A DNA stretch of 64,000 bases, taken from an uncultured Acetatifactor sp. GTDB lineage: Bacteria; Bacillota; Clostridia; Lachnospirales; Lachnospiraceae. The notes under the pieces are model-generated. The model searched no databases. It was not told the DNA's origin and was given only the letters and a program-made list of their open reading frames with translations. The stretch spans positions 1-64,000 of the forward strand of contig CAJTVB010000014.1 in assembly GCA_910579755.1 (NCBI GenBank), given 5' to 3'. Position numbers and translations under genes: made by a program. Below are positions 31,689-39,659 of the stretch, piece after piece (within the stretch, counting starts at the first letter, position 1; the number at the start of each line of letters is the position of its first letter).

Positions 31689-32588
31689 TTAACAGATGTC
31701 GCCCAGGTATTCGCTGACGAACTGCCAGGCGTATTCTTCTGTGGAAAATTTGATGTCCACACGGTTGTTTTTGTACAGTTTCAGGGACAGGGCCTTTTGG
31801 CAGTCGTAGAACTCGTAAACATTGTGAGAGAGATTGTATGATCCGATAATATTGCCTATGCTGAGGGGGATGTTTGAACAGTCTCCCGTTTCAAAATGGG
31901 CGATTCCCCTTAAAATGTCGCTGGTTGACAGGACAAGCTCCCAACGGCCGCCGCCGTACATATCCTGGTAATGGCAGGCATACCCGGTAAGCAGCAGGGT
32001 ACACTTTTTCTGTGTGAATTTTGCCTGCCCGTTGGATGCGTTCCATGCAGCCCTGTGGCATTTTTCTTTCAGCTCATGAAGGGCCTGATCCGACAGCTCC
32101 CGCCCGTCCGTGTAAAGGAATATCTGGTCTAAAACATCTGTGTAGCGTACAGAGAGGGTCTGCATGGCCTCGGTGTATGCCTTTACCCTGTCTTCGTAGT
32201 CATCAGTCCATCTGTCATCAGGTTTATCGGGGATAAGGCTGTGTTCTATTTCCGCTATGGAAAGGGAAAGATGGTAGGTCTTGTTAAAGAAGGATACCAG
32301 CTGCCCGATAAACAGGGAATGCCGGGAAGAAATCTGGTTCAGTATGTCCTCTTTTGACAGGCTGATATTTCCCCGGGATCCTATGTAAAAGCTGGGAGGG
32401 GTGTCTGTGCCGGCGAGAAGTTCCGCCTGCTGGTTCTGCGCATCCTCCCAGAAGCAGAGCAGCTCCTGCAGTGAGTCTTTGGCATTGTCGTAGGCAGCCT
32501 GGTGTGCCAGGCAGAAGTGTCTGTCAGTCTCGGTGATACGGGCATCGGCTGTTACCGTGACGCCCTCAAATTTTTGTAATAGGTTCAT
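31689..32588 (-). CDS. Large hypothetical element protein
   Basis: The 299-residue protein starts at 32588 behind AGAAAGGACAGACTT. It has an N-terminal helical half (AYDNAKDSLQELLCFWEDAQ, FIGQLVSFFNKTYHLSLSIA), a central HELKEKCHRAAWNASNGQAK region, and a C-terminal alternating part (LLLTGYACHYQDMYGGGRWE, VYEFYDCQKALSLKLYKNNR). I do not recognise a family. Proteins with similar phrases sit in the same position of Lachnospiraceae conjugative elements, between the DUF5688 and methylase-like genes. No membrane segment, signal peptide or nucleotide-binding motif is seen. It is fourteen bases upstream of the methylase-like gene and is transcribed with it. Confidence 0.55.
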   Translation of the reverse strand: MNLLQKFEGVTVTADARITETDRHFCLAHQAAYDNAKDSLQELLCFWEDAQNQQAELLAGTDTPPSFYIGSRGNISLSKEDILNQISSRHSLFIGQLVSFFNKTYHLSLSIAEIEHSLIPDKPDDRWTDDYEDRVKAYTEAMQTLSVRYTDVLDQIFLYTDGRELSDQALHELKEKCHRAAWNASNGQAKFTQKKCTLLLTGYACHYQDMYGGGRWELVLSTSDILRGIAHFETGDCSNIPLSIGNIIGSYNLSHNVYEFYDCQKALSLKLYKNNRVDIKFSTEEYAWQFVSEYLGDIC

Positions 32589-32693
32589 AAGTCTGTCCTT
32601 TCTGTTGTGATAAATAGTATTGGCGGAGGGACTGCAGCAGCCCTCCGCCAGTATGGTTGATTCTTTGCAGCCAGGTGAACTGCCATCAGTAAA

Positions 32694-33584
32694 TCAGACA
32701 ATCTCAATGCTGCAGGTATCTCTTCGGTACAGGTAGACATTGTCGGAGAGAAAATCTTCCCTGGCAAGCCCGCTGCGGTTTACCTCACAGACCATGTTCC
32801 GGAATTCCCTAAAATCATCGTCTTCCCGCAGGGGCAGTAAGATGACTTCATGCACAGAGCTGGGCAGGATCACCACGTCGGAATGGATGCGTTCTGCAAA
32901 ATTTTTTAAGGCATTCTGATAAAGGATGGTGATTGCGCCGTTTGCCTTTTCCGTATTCGTCATGATATGCATGGGGATAGGAATTTCCCCGATGGGAGGG
33001 AGTTCCTCCGTATCGGCCATACATTCCTGGAGGACGTTCTCCATGGTGGAAACTGCAAGGGGGTAAAGCCGGGGGGTGTTTTCTTCGGCAAGCCGGGCAA
33101 GATCCTGTGTGGTGCAGCCCCACGCTTCAAGGTGGCTGTTATGGATCAGGATGCTGCCGCTACCGATTTCATCATCTTTATAATAGATGCAGTAAATAAT
33201 GGCAAAATCAAGATATCTGATATAAGGAATATCTTCCAGCAGTGCCTTGTTTGCCTTAAAGTTGACCAGCTTATGGCAGACCAGCTCCCGGACTTTTTCA
33301 AAATCTTTGAACCATCCCATATCAAGGCGCTTGGGAAAGCTGTCGGCCTGATAGGCTCTAATGATACGGCCTACGGTGTCCGTCCAGTTTTTTGTATACA
33401 GGTACATGTCAAAAAATGGCTCCAGATACAAAGTAGGCGCTACATTGCAGCCGGGCTCAAGGATTATGAGTCCGTAATGTTTGGCCCCGTTGAGCTTTTC
33501 CACTTCTTTGTACTGCACCTCGCGGCCCAGGATCTTTGCAATCTCTGTGCAGGCTTCCTGTGTAAATTCCTGAATGTTCATCAT
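32694..33584 (-). CDS. DUF5688 family protein
   Basis: The 296-residue protein starts at 33584 (MMNIQEFTQEACTEIAKILG) behind GGAGGAACACAT. It shows the DUF5688 features: an N-terminal V-x-K-x-N-G-x-x-(H/Y)-x-G-(L/I)-x-I segment (EVEKLNGAKHYGLIILEPGC), a middle D-x-x-(F/Y)-x-Y-I-Y segment, and a C-terminal stretch MHIMTNTEKANGAITILYQN then DVVILPSSVHEVILLPLRED. This family is abundant on Lachnospiraceae mobile elements and has no assigned function. It is intact in length. Intergenic spacing of about 105 bases on its 3' side suggests a minor processing or promoter site there. Confidence 0.85.
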   Translation of the reverse strand: MMNIQEFTQEACTEIAKILGREVQYKEVEKLNGAKHYGLIILEPGCNVAPTLYLEPFFDMYLYTKNWTDTVGRIIRAYQADSFPKRLDMGWFKDFEKVRELVCHKLVNFKANKALLEDIPYIRYLDFAIIYCIYYKDDEIGSGSILIHNSHLEAWGCTTQDLARLAEENTPRLYPLAVSTMENVLQECMADTEELPPIGEIPIPMHIMTNTEKANGAITILYQNALKNFAERIHSDVVILPSSVHEVILLPLREDDDFREFRNMVCEVNRSGLAREDFLSDNVYLYRRDTCSIEIV

Positions 33585-33683
33585 ATGTGTTCCTCCTGAA
33601 AATGCCTGGGCAGACCGTGTCTGCCCAGGATGGATTTGTCATTATGTAAAAATTTGTTGTGGTTAAAGCGAACAAGTTCGCTT

Positions 33684-33929
33684 TTATGCGCAGGCAGCCA
33701 GTGTTACCGGAACCGGGCTTGCCGCAGCCAGCGGGGAGGGAGTCATGGACAGATGGTAATGGGCTGCACTTGTCTCGAAATGTACCATATCCTCTGTCTG
33801 TTCATGGACTGCCACCACACGGGAGGTGCGGTGGATATGCCCTCCGGCGGCATAAATGGCTGCCTTGCCCACTGTGATAGGGCGGATAGGGCAGCCGCAC
33901 AGCGTTACTTCTTTCTTTTTCTCATTCAT
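33684..33929 (-). CDS. Small hypothetical element protein
   Basis: Start at 33929 (MNEKKKEVTLCGCPIRPITV) has GGAGG at eight bases. The 81-residue product reads GKAAIYAAGGHIHRTSRVVA then VHEQTEDMVHFETSAAHYHL and ends in an alanine/proline-rich tail. I know this type only as a short conserved protein in the accessory operon of Lachnospiraceae conjugative elements. The TSRVV and V-x-F-E-T strands suggest a small beta barrel. It lies between the DUF5688 gene and the sigma-like gene, co-directional with both. Confidence 0.5.
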   Translation of the reverse strand: MNEKKKEVTLCGCPIRPITVGKAAIYAAGGHIHRTSRVVAVHEQTEDMVHFETSAAHYHLSMTPSPLAAASPVPVTLAACA

Positions 33930-33977
33930 TCGCCTGGCCTCCAATCTTTGTAAAGAGAGTGTGCTGTGTGAAAAGGA

Positions 33978-34514
33978 TCATTCGTAGCAAAGCGCTTTCA
34001 GCGTCAGGCGGACTTCATTCAGAAGTTTCCTGACCTGATCCATGGAAACATTGTGCTTTCTGGCAATATCCCGGTCGCTGTAACCGCTGCCCCGTAAGCG
34101 GACCATATCCATCTGCTGTCTGGACACGTGGCCCGCCAGGTCGTGCAGGAGAAGCCTGGTTTCCAGCTGCCGCATCAGTTCATCCGGAGATTCGATGGTT
34201 TCCTCCAGGGGAAGACCATCATCATACCTGGGAACATGGATGCTGATAACGGTTGCGGTGCGTTTCTGGCGATGCTGATCTCTATAATAGTTTGACAGGC
34301 AGCGGGACATATCACGCCATGCAATGGTAGAAAACGAATATCTCTGTAAATCCTTTCTTGCGAGGAAATCACAGACAGCATCTAAGTAACCGAAAATGAT
34401 CACGTCGTAAAATTCGGTTTCCGATAAATGTTTGCTGTTAAGGAATGCATAGACCAGATCATGATGTTCAGTAGCAAATAATCTCTGTTCAGGTGTCAAA
34501 GGTATATCACTCAT
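33978..34514 (-). CDS. Sigma-70-family regulator of the accessory operon
   Basis: The 178-residue protein has an N-terminal region-2-like part (YDVIIFGYLDAVCDFLARKD, RYSFSTIAWRDMSRCLSNYY, the latter typical of sigma region 2.4/3) and a C-terminal region-4-like HTH, HDLAGHVSRQQMDMVRLRGS followed by YSDRDIARKHNVSMDQVRKL and LNEVRLTL. This is a complete small sigma-factor-like protein. It lies inside the accessory gene cluster and may drive it, distinct from the split sigma pair at 29.1-29.7 kb. Start at 34514 follows AAGGAGG. Genes of this kind are frequent on Lachnospiraceae conjugative elements. Confidence 0.75.
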   Translation of the reverse strand: MSDIPLTPEQRLFATEHHDLVYAFLNSKHLSETEFYDVIIFGYLDAVCDFLARKDLQRYSFSTIAWRDMSRCLSNYYRDQHRQKRTATVISIHVPRYDDGLPLEETIESPDELMRQLETRLLLHDLAGHVSRQQMDMVRLRGSGYSDRDIARKHNVSMDQVRKLLNEVRLTLKALCYE

Positions 34515-34621
34515 TATAAAATCCTCCTTGTAGATGAAAGAAGGGATACCCCGGAGTAACCGGAATATCCCTTGTCTGTTTGGTTCATGGCATCTGCCAT
34601 AATGGTTTCTTTTTTATGCGT

Positions 34622-35452
34622 TTATGCGGGCAGGGCCTTCCTGTCGCCGTCGATGGCGGGGGTCATGTAGACCGGGCCTGTGGTGCTGGCGGTCTGGGGC
34701 TCTGCATTGATGTAATCGCAGCCGTCGTCAAGCTGTTCCTTTGCCATTTCCGCACGCTGTTTCAGGGTCAGCTTGATCTGCTCCCGGAAGCCTTCGGCAT
34801 AAGAACGGATCTGTGCAAGGTCTTCCCCCTCAAAGTTCTCCAGAAGACGGAAGGTAGCCACGCTGTAATCGTTGCCGCCGTTGTTTTCCTTTCTCAGCCC
34901 GATCTGTATCACGCTGCCATAGGAAGGGCGGCGGCGCAGCAGGAAAGCCTGGTTGACAAAGTTCTTGAAGGGCTTCAAACTGGTGGGCGGAAGGGAGATC
35001 TGGATGAGTACGCACTCGCCGCTCTGGAGCAGGTAGAGCATACGCATGTTCTTGCACGCCTTGCCCCGTCCTTCAGCAGATGTCCCGTACTGGTTCATGG
35101 CGCACATCATGCAGGAGCCGCCGGGTTCCCCGATGCCCTGTTTGCCGTTTACGGATGAGCACAGGGGAGCGGTGTTCTCGTCATACTCGCTGCCCTCGGG
35201 CCAGTAGGCGTTGGCGTCGTGGTGGAAGATCAGGACGCCATCTATGGTCTTTTCGTAGTTGGGGTTGTCCGGGTCATCCGTGGGGATCTCAAACACAAGG
35301 TTGCCGCCGGCAGGAATCTTGATCCGCTGGAAACTCATCTGCAGGATTTCCATATCGTCAGCCAGATCCTCCGATGTGAAACTGCTGTCCATCACTGCGG
35401 GCAGCTGGAAGTTTACGGGTTCCATTGTGGTGCTGGTGTTCTGGGTTGTCAT
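34622..35452 (-). CDS. Four-cysteine, phage/element DNA-metabolism-like hypothetical protein
   Basis: The 276-residue protein begins MTTQNTSTTMEPVNFQLPAV behind GGAGGAAAAATA. A cysteine set at residues 98, 114, 117 and 133 (C-X15-C-X2-C-X15-C; in the context GGSCMMCAMNQYGTSAEGRG then KACKNM) could bind zinc. The rest alternates strands and helices: LVFEIPTDDPDN, GVLIFHHDANAYWPEGSEY, LLQSGECVLIQISLPPTSLK, FREQIKLTLKQRAEM. The layout, with a metal-binding insert in an OB-like beta domain, resembles phage-type single-strand DNA-binding or recombination-helper proteins, but no family is certain. It lies beside the DUF932 gene, which often neighbours DNA-metabolism genes in phages and elements. 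Confidence 0.5.
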   Translation of the reverse strand: MTTQNTSTTMEPVNFQLPAVMDSSFTSEDLADDMEILQMSFQRIKIPAGGNLVFEIPTDDPDNPNYEKTIDGVLIFHHDANAYWPEGSEYDENTAPLCSSVNGKQGIGEPGGSCMMCAMNQYGTSAEGRGKACKNMRMLYLLQSGECVLIQISLPPTSLKPFKNFVNQAFLLRRRPSYGSVIQIGLRKENNGGNDYSVATFRLLENFEGEDLAQIRSYAEGFREQIKLTLKQRAEMAKEQLDDGCDYINAEPQTASTTGPVYMTPAIDGDRKALPA

Positions 35453-35485
35453 ATTATTTTTCCTCCGTTTCTGTGGTGCGGCTGT

Positions 35486-36556
35486 TTAGGCAGCCGCCTG
35501 GTTGATCCGTTTCCATTGTGACGCAGGCATGGAGAGGACATTGTAGCCGATGCCCTCCAGCTCGGTGGCCCGGTCGTAGCTCTCCACATCCTGGCTGTAG
35601 CGTGTGATCGCATTGGAAAGCCCGTACAGCGTCAGGTCCTTCCCCTCGATCAGATGCTGGAGGACGCCGGTGCTTTCGCTTTCTGTGATCTTGAAATCCC
35701 TGCTTGCCAGGCGGACGATGCCGGGAATGTCATGGGTATCCATGGCGGCACCTTTTGCCTGCTGCATCAGCCCGACTACCTGTGAAAAGCGTGTTTCATC
35801 CACAACGGCTTTCACGGTGTCCTGAATCTTCATCATAAAGGCTTTATCGTCGGCGGCCAGCGTCTGCTCAGAATAGAGCAGGAAATTTTCGTCGGCCTCG
35901 TTGACACGTCCCACATGGTTGCGCCTGGTCTGTGCATCATTGACAATCATGCCGTTTTTGCAGACAAGACGGTAAACCAGGGGCTGGACATTGACGGCGC
36001 CCATGCCGGTCTCGCTGTTGGAAATGATGATCCCCGACTGCACGATGTCTCCGGGGGAGACTTCGGCGGTCAGGCGCTCGTTGACGACTTTCATGTACAT
36101 CCGGCTCTCCGTGATCTGGCAGCTCTCAAAACGGGCGCCCTTTATCCCCGACAGGATCGGGAGGACAGTCGTTGCCACCTCCATGTTGTCGATACGTTTA
36201 TAGCGGCTGCTAAGAAAAGCCCGGGCCGTGCCGCCCATGGTGCGCAGCATCCGTTTGGACGGTGTGCGGTCCAGCCAGGCGTTGACATTCTGTGTCAGCA
36301 GGTCAGGGTGTTCCGTGAGCATCCTGTCATAGTAGGATGCCGGGATGTTCAGGTGCAGGCCAAGCTGGCGGTGGGCGATGGCACCGATCTCCAGCGGCTC
36401 CACGGGCTCCGTGCCGTTGTCATACATATGGAGATAGACCTGGCCGCCGCAGGTTTCCATTCTCAGGTTTCTGTTGTCCACCAGATAATCTGCCTTCAGC
36501 TCACTCTGCCGCATAATCTCAGCGGCCATTTCCTGCAGGGAAAGACCTTCTTTCAT
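35486..36556 (-). CDS. DUF932 phage/plasmid-like protein
   Basis: The 356-residue protein starts at 36556 behind AAAGGAGCGAACGCGA. It shows the DUF932 pattern: an early HDLRIP-like helix (ADYLVDNRNLRMETCGGQVY), GGTARAFLSSRYKRIDNMEV, then QSGIIISNSETGMGAVNVQP, LVYRLVCKNGMI and a C-terminal LYGLSNAITRYSQDVESYDR. DUF932 proteins occur in phages and conjugative elements of many bacteria; a DNA-recombination or anti-host role has been suggested without proof. Length is typical. It opens the minus-strand accessory operon, since only a short disrupted frame lies upstream. Confidence 0.85.
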   Translation of the reverse strand: MKEGLSLQEMAAEIMRQSELKADYLVDNRNLRMETCGGQVYLHMYDNGTEPVEPLEIGAIAHRQLGLHLNIPASYYDRMLTEHPDLLTQNVNAWLDRTPSKRMLRTMGGTARAFLSSRYKRIDNMEVATTVLPILSGIKGARFESCQITESRMYMKVVNERLTAEVSPGDIVQSGIIISNSETGMGAVNVQPLVYRLVCKNGMIVNDAQTRRNHVGRVNEADENFLLYSEQTLAADDKAFMMKIQDTVKAVVDETRFSQVVGLMQQAKGAAMDTHDIPGIVRLASRDFKITESESTGVLQHLIEGKDLTLYGLSNAITRYSQDVESYDRATELEGIGYNVLSMPASQWKRINQAAA

Positions 36557-36586
36557 TCGCGTTCGCTCCTTTCTTTTTCTGTGCGT

Positions 36587-36799
36587 TTACCACGAGACCT
36601 GGATGCCTGCGGGCGTGACCTCCGCCGCCAGGCCGTTCCGCTCAAAGACCTGTACCAGCCGGTCCCAGTAGACCTTTTCCGGAAAGTTGGCAAGGTGCTC
36701 TTTGGCAACCTCCGCCGTGTCCTCTGTGACACAGACGTCCCCGTCCTCATGGTTATAGCAGGAAGGGGGTGTTTTCAACGTGGGCAATTCGGAAAGCAA
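36587..36799 (-). pseudogene. Remnant or short gene at the element junction
   Basis: A 70-residue minus-strand frame (TLKTPPSCYNHEDGDVCVTE, AEVAKEHLANFPEKVYWDRL, VQVFERNGLAAEVTPAGIQV) looks like a real protein end with a C-terminal wHTH-like or dimer helix. No ribosome site or ATG precedes it, and it runs head-on into the excisionase gene, overlapping its first 20 bases. It is therefore probably the truncated end of an accessory gene whose 5' part was lost where the Xis-Int segment was joined. The remaining sequence gives no clue to function. Confidence 0.45.
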
Positions 36800-36989
36800 G
36801 GTCCCTCTTTGGGAAAAGTATATACTGACAATACAAGAGGCAGCGGAGTATTTTCATATTGGAGAGAAGAAACTGCGAAAACTTGTAGAAGGAAGGACAG
36901 ATGCAGACTATCTTATTATGAATGGCAACCGTGTCATGATAAAGAGAAAGCTATTTGAGAAATACTTAGATGAATCGGCCTCGGTATAA
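36780..36989 (+). CDS. xis: Tn916-type excisionase
   Basis: The 69-residue protein (GTG 36780, with GGGGGTG about eight bases before it) carries LWEKYILTIQEAAEYFHIGE followed by KKLRKLVEGRTDADYLIMNG and NRVMIKRKLFEKYL, the winged-helix excisionase pattern of Tn916 Xis. It would bend the element ends and direct integrase toward excision. It precedes the integrase by 135 bases, the usual order. The protein appears complete, but its partner integrase is broken. The start codon region overlaps a truncated minus-strand frame, which suggests a rearrangement just upstream; the original start may have been an ATG that was lost. Confidence 0.8.
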   Translation: MGNSESKVPLWEKYILTIQEAAEYFHIGEKKLRKLVEGRTDADYLIMNGNRVMIKRKLFEKYLDESASV

Positions 36990-37057
36990 ATTTTATCTTG
37001 AAAACAATACATTGATGCCGACTATATCAAACCACGAAAAAATCAATGGAATTTGGG

Positions 37058-37106
37058 CCCCGGACATGGTATGATATACATATCGTATCGGGGCTCTTTT
37101 TCATTA
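37058..37106 (+). terminator. Terminator or attenuator between xis and int
   Basis: GGCCCCGGACATGG.. and the complementary ..CGTATCGGGGCTC, with inner ATGATA/TATCGT pairing, form a long GC-closed hairpin followed by TTTTTC. The int ribosome site (AAAGGAGCAG) begins about ten bases later. Confidence 0.6.
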
Positions 37107-37124
37107 GAAAGGAGCAGAAAAATC

Positions 37125-38017
37125 ATGAGCGAAAAAAGACGGGATAATAAAAACCGTGTATTACGCAATGGAGAGAGCCAGCGATCAGATGGAAGATATG
37201 CGTATAAGTACATAGATACCGATGGAAAACAGCAATTTGTTTACAGCTGGAAACTGGAAAAGACCGACAGACTGCCGAAAGGCAAGCGTGATGACCTTTC
37301 CTTAAGGGAAAAGGAAAAGCAGATCCAAAAGGATCTGGAAGACATGATATCCACCTCAGGCGGCGATATTACAGTCTTGGCGCTGGTTGAAAAATACACC
37401 TCGCAGAGAAAAGGCATGCGCCATTCTACAAAGGCAGGATACAAAACAGTCCTTAATGTCCTTGCCAAAGATGATTTTGGCAGGAGGCAGATCAGGGATG
37501 TGCGTTTATCTGATGCGAAAGAGTGGCTGATCCGGCTTCAGGAGAATGGGAAAGGCTACAGCTCCATCCAGACGATCAGGGGTGTGGTCAGACCGGCTTT
37601 CCAGATGGCGGTGGACGATGATCTGATACGCAGGAAGTCATGGATTGTTTCAGGCATATCCTTGAAACCCGTGAAAAGCCGAAAGCGGAGCCGGTTGTCA
37701 GTGATGCGAAGGGGCGGCTGTACCATGGCTTCCTGTTCCTGGACAAGAATGGAAGGCCGATGGTTGCCTTGCATTGGGAAAAGTATATGCAGCATATCAG
37801 GGAGAAGTACAACAAGATCTACAAAGTACAGATGCCGGATGTGACGCCCCATGTGTGCAGGCATACTTTTTGCTCCAACATGGCAAACAGCGGCATGAAT
37901 CCCAAGACCCTGCAATACATCATGGGCCATTCGGACATCGGTGTCACGCTGAACACCTACACGCACATCGGCTACGAGGACGCGAGCAGGGAAATGAAAA
38001 AGGTGAGCAATGCCTGA
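37125..38017 (+). pseudogene. int: Tn916-like tyrosine integrase with central deletion and frameshift
   Basis: ATG 37125 has AAAGGAG at good spacing. The first 168 or so residues are an intact Tn916-type N-terminus: the arm-binding domain (KKRRDNKN-like start, GRYAYKYIDTDGKQQFVYSW, KLEKTDRLPKGKRDDLSLRE) and the core-binding domain, through VVRPAFQMAVDDDLIRR. The sequence then jumps, in another frame, to QEVMDCFRHILETREKPKAE and the C-terminal catalytic part (TPHVCRHTFCSNMANSGMNP, QYIMGHSDIGVTLNTYTHIG), which keeps H-x-x-R, the second His and the Tyr. About 110 residues are missing, including the first catalytic Arg and the Lys. The junction lies near 37625-37640. The gene cannot make an active recombinase, so the element is locked in place. 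Confidence 0.85.
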
Positions 38018-38043
38018 AAAAGCCGAGTAGTACAAATTTTCAA

Positions 38044-38105
38044 TTTACTACTTTTTTTACTACTTTTCAGGGCCAAGATATGCCGGGATAAGCCAGGATA
38101 TGCCG
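38044..38105. repeat. Direct repeats downstream of int (element end)
   Basis: TTTACTACTTTT occurs twice in perfect tandem (38044-38055 and 38056-38067), and GATATGCCG twice, 20 bases apart (38077-38085, 38097-38105). Tn916-like ends carry short DR-2-type integrase arm sites at this position. The element boundary should be within the next 100 bases, before the phosphatase gene at 38204. Confidence 0.6.
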
Positions 38106-38203
38106 AAAAACCGAATGAGCCTGAAAAAATCCTGAAAGCCTGGAAACGCCAAAAAATCAAGAAAAACCACGATAATCCAACTTATGCAAGGAGTTAAAAA
38201 TAG

Positions 38204-38674
38204 ATGATTAAAATACTATTCGTCTGCCACGGCAACATCTGTCGCAGTCCAATGGCCGAGTTTGTAATGAAGGATCTGACAGAAAAGGCGAGGCTGTCGG
38301 AGAGCTTTTTCATCTCTTCTGCGGCTACCAGCACCGAAGAGATCTGGAATGGTGTCGGCAATCCGGTATATCCTCCGGCCAGGGAGGAGCTTGCCCGCCA
38401 CGGGATCGGCTGTAAGGGTAAACGGGCGGTACAGCTGACTCGGGCAGATTACGGCCAATATGATTATCTGATCGGAATGGACAGTGCCAATATCCGCAAT
38501 ATGTTGCGGATATTGGGAGGGGATCCGGAGAGAAAGGTTTGCAAGCTGCTTTCATTTGCGGGATCTGAGAGAGATATTTCCGATCCCTGGTATACCGGAG
38601 ATTTTGCAACAACATATCGGGACGTGCTGGAGGGATGCGAGGCGCTTTTGGAACAGTTGATGCAAGCTCTTTAA
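38204..38674 (+). CDS. Low-molecular-weight protein tyrosine phosphatase
   Basis: The 156-residue protein has the LMW-PTP loop VCHGNICRSP (Cys8 and Arg14 of C-x5-R) right at the start, a Tyr/Asp-containing region DYLIGMDSANIRNM, and the general-acid loop SDPWYTGDFATTYRDVLEG. It dephosphorylates phosphotyrosine or related phosphoesters in the cytoplasm, often of capsule or stress-signalling proteins. GCAAGGAGTTAAAA precedes ATG 38204. It is the first gene outside the Int-proximal end of the second element, so its upstream promoter may come from element DNA. No kinase partner is adjacent. Confidence 0.92.
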   Translation: MIKILFVCHGNICRSPMAEFVMKDLTEKARLSESFFISSAATSTEEIWNGVGNPVYPPAREELARHGIGCKGKRAVQLTRADYGQYDYLIGMDSANIRNMLRILGGDPERKVCKLLSFAGSERDISDPWYTGDFATTYRDVLEGCEALLEQLMQAL

Positions 38675-38806
38675 ATTCTGTGAAGTTATAGTGGCGGCGC
38701 AGCAGAGCATTCAATCTTCTTGTGCATCAATATTTGCAGATGCGGGAGAAATTTTAGAGATGTACTAGGAGGGAAGGAGCTTTCTTTTGCATGTTATTGC
38801 CGGTTC

Positions 38807-39367
38807 TTACTTCAGATCCAGGCCCTTTAACAGCATGTGGCTGCACAGTTTTGCCATTTCTTCAGGTGTCTGGGGGGCAGGCTGGTTCAGCCATGTCTCA
38901 ATCACCCCTATGCAGCCGGAGATGGCAAAGGCTTCCCTGTAGGTATGATGGTTGGTACTGTGTGTGTGCATCAGAAATTGGCAGATTCGTTCCTGAACTA
39001 GATGTTTTAGTCGGTTGACAAAAGCCAGGTCGCCATGGGGGCTCATCATGACCCTTGCGGTGTCCTGGTTGCGGTGAAGCAGCAGAAAAATTTCCCGCAG
39101 GGTGGCTTCGGGATCATGCTTATCCGGAGCGCCGGTAAGGGTACGGTCCAGGATTGCGTTAAATTCCTGGAACAGTTCGTCTTCTATATTTTTCAGCAGA
39201 TCATAAATGTCCGTATAATGGAGGTAGAAGGTTCCTCTGTTAATATCCGCCAGGTCAGACAGTTCTTTTACGGAAATTTCTTTTATATCTTTTTCTTTCA
39301 TCAGCTGTATGAGTCCCCGGGTCAGAAGCGTTCTGGTTCTGCGCACGCGGCGGTCCGTTTTTTCCAT
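38807..39367 (-). CDS. TetR/AcrR-family regulator
   Basis: Start at 39367 (MEKTDRRVRRTRTLLTRGLI) has GGGAGG upstream; a longer frame exists but lacks a ribosome site. The 186-residue protein has a TetR_N HTH: LTRGLIQLMKEKDIKEISVK then ELSDLADINRGTFYLHYTDI and YDLLKNIEDELF (about 1-65). The C-terminal helical ligand domain resembles the TetR_C_8 type (YREAFAISGCIGVIETWLNQ). It is divergent from the giant MMPL permease gene with 292 bases between, so it very likely represses that gene and itself until a lipid-like or antimicrobial ligand binds. Confidence 0.88.
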   Translation of the reverse strand: MEKTDRRVRRTRTLLTRGLIQLMKEKDIKEISVKELSDLADINRGTFYLHYTDIYDLLKNIEDELFQEFNAILDRTLTGAPDKHDPEATLREIFLLLHRNQDTARVMMSPHGDLAFVNRLKHLVQERICQFLMHTHSTNHHTYREAFAISGCIGVIETWLNQPAPQTPEEMAKLCSHMLLKGLDLK

Positions 39368-39659
39368 GTTTTGCCTCCCTGTTTTGGTGTCATGCATCTT
39401 TTCAGTGAACTTTCTAAACAATTTCTAAATAATAGACATAACGATAGCAAAGTGTTCATAAATAGACATCAATATAAAGATTGTATATTGCTTTTTGTGG
39501 TGCCTTCATTATAATATCTTTTGAAAAGAAAATCAACAGAATGTCCAATAAAATACTATCGTGTACATAAGCTGCGACTTGTGACACTCGCGGGTATGAA
39601 CAGGGTAAACGGGATAATCTGGGGAGATAGAGCGCACAGAAAGTGAGGTTTGAGGGAAA
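39368..39659. promoter_or_regulatory. Divergent tetR-MMPL control region
   Basis: AATAGACAT occurs at 39431-39439 and 39461-39469, exactly 30 bases apart. A second dyad, GTGTACATAAG..CTTGTGACAC, lies at about 39561-39586. Either could be the TetR operator. A TATAAT-containing AT-rich stretch (around 39510) probably includes the promoters. No gene is seen here. Confidence 0.45.
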
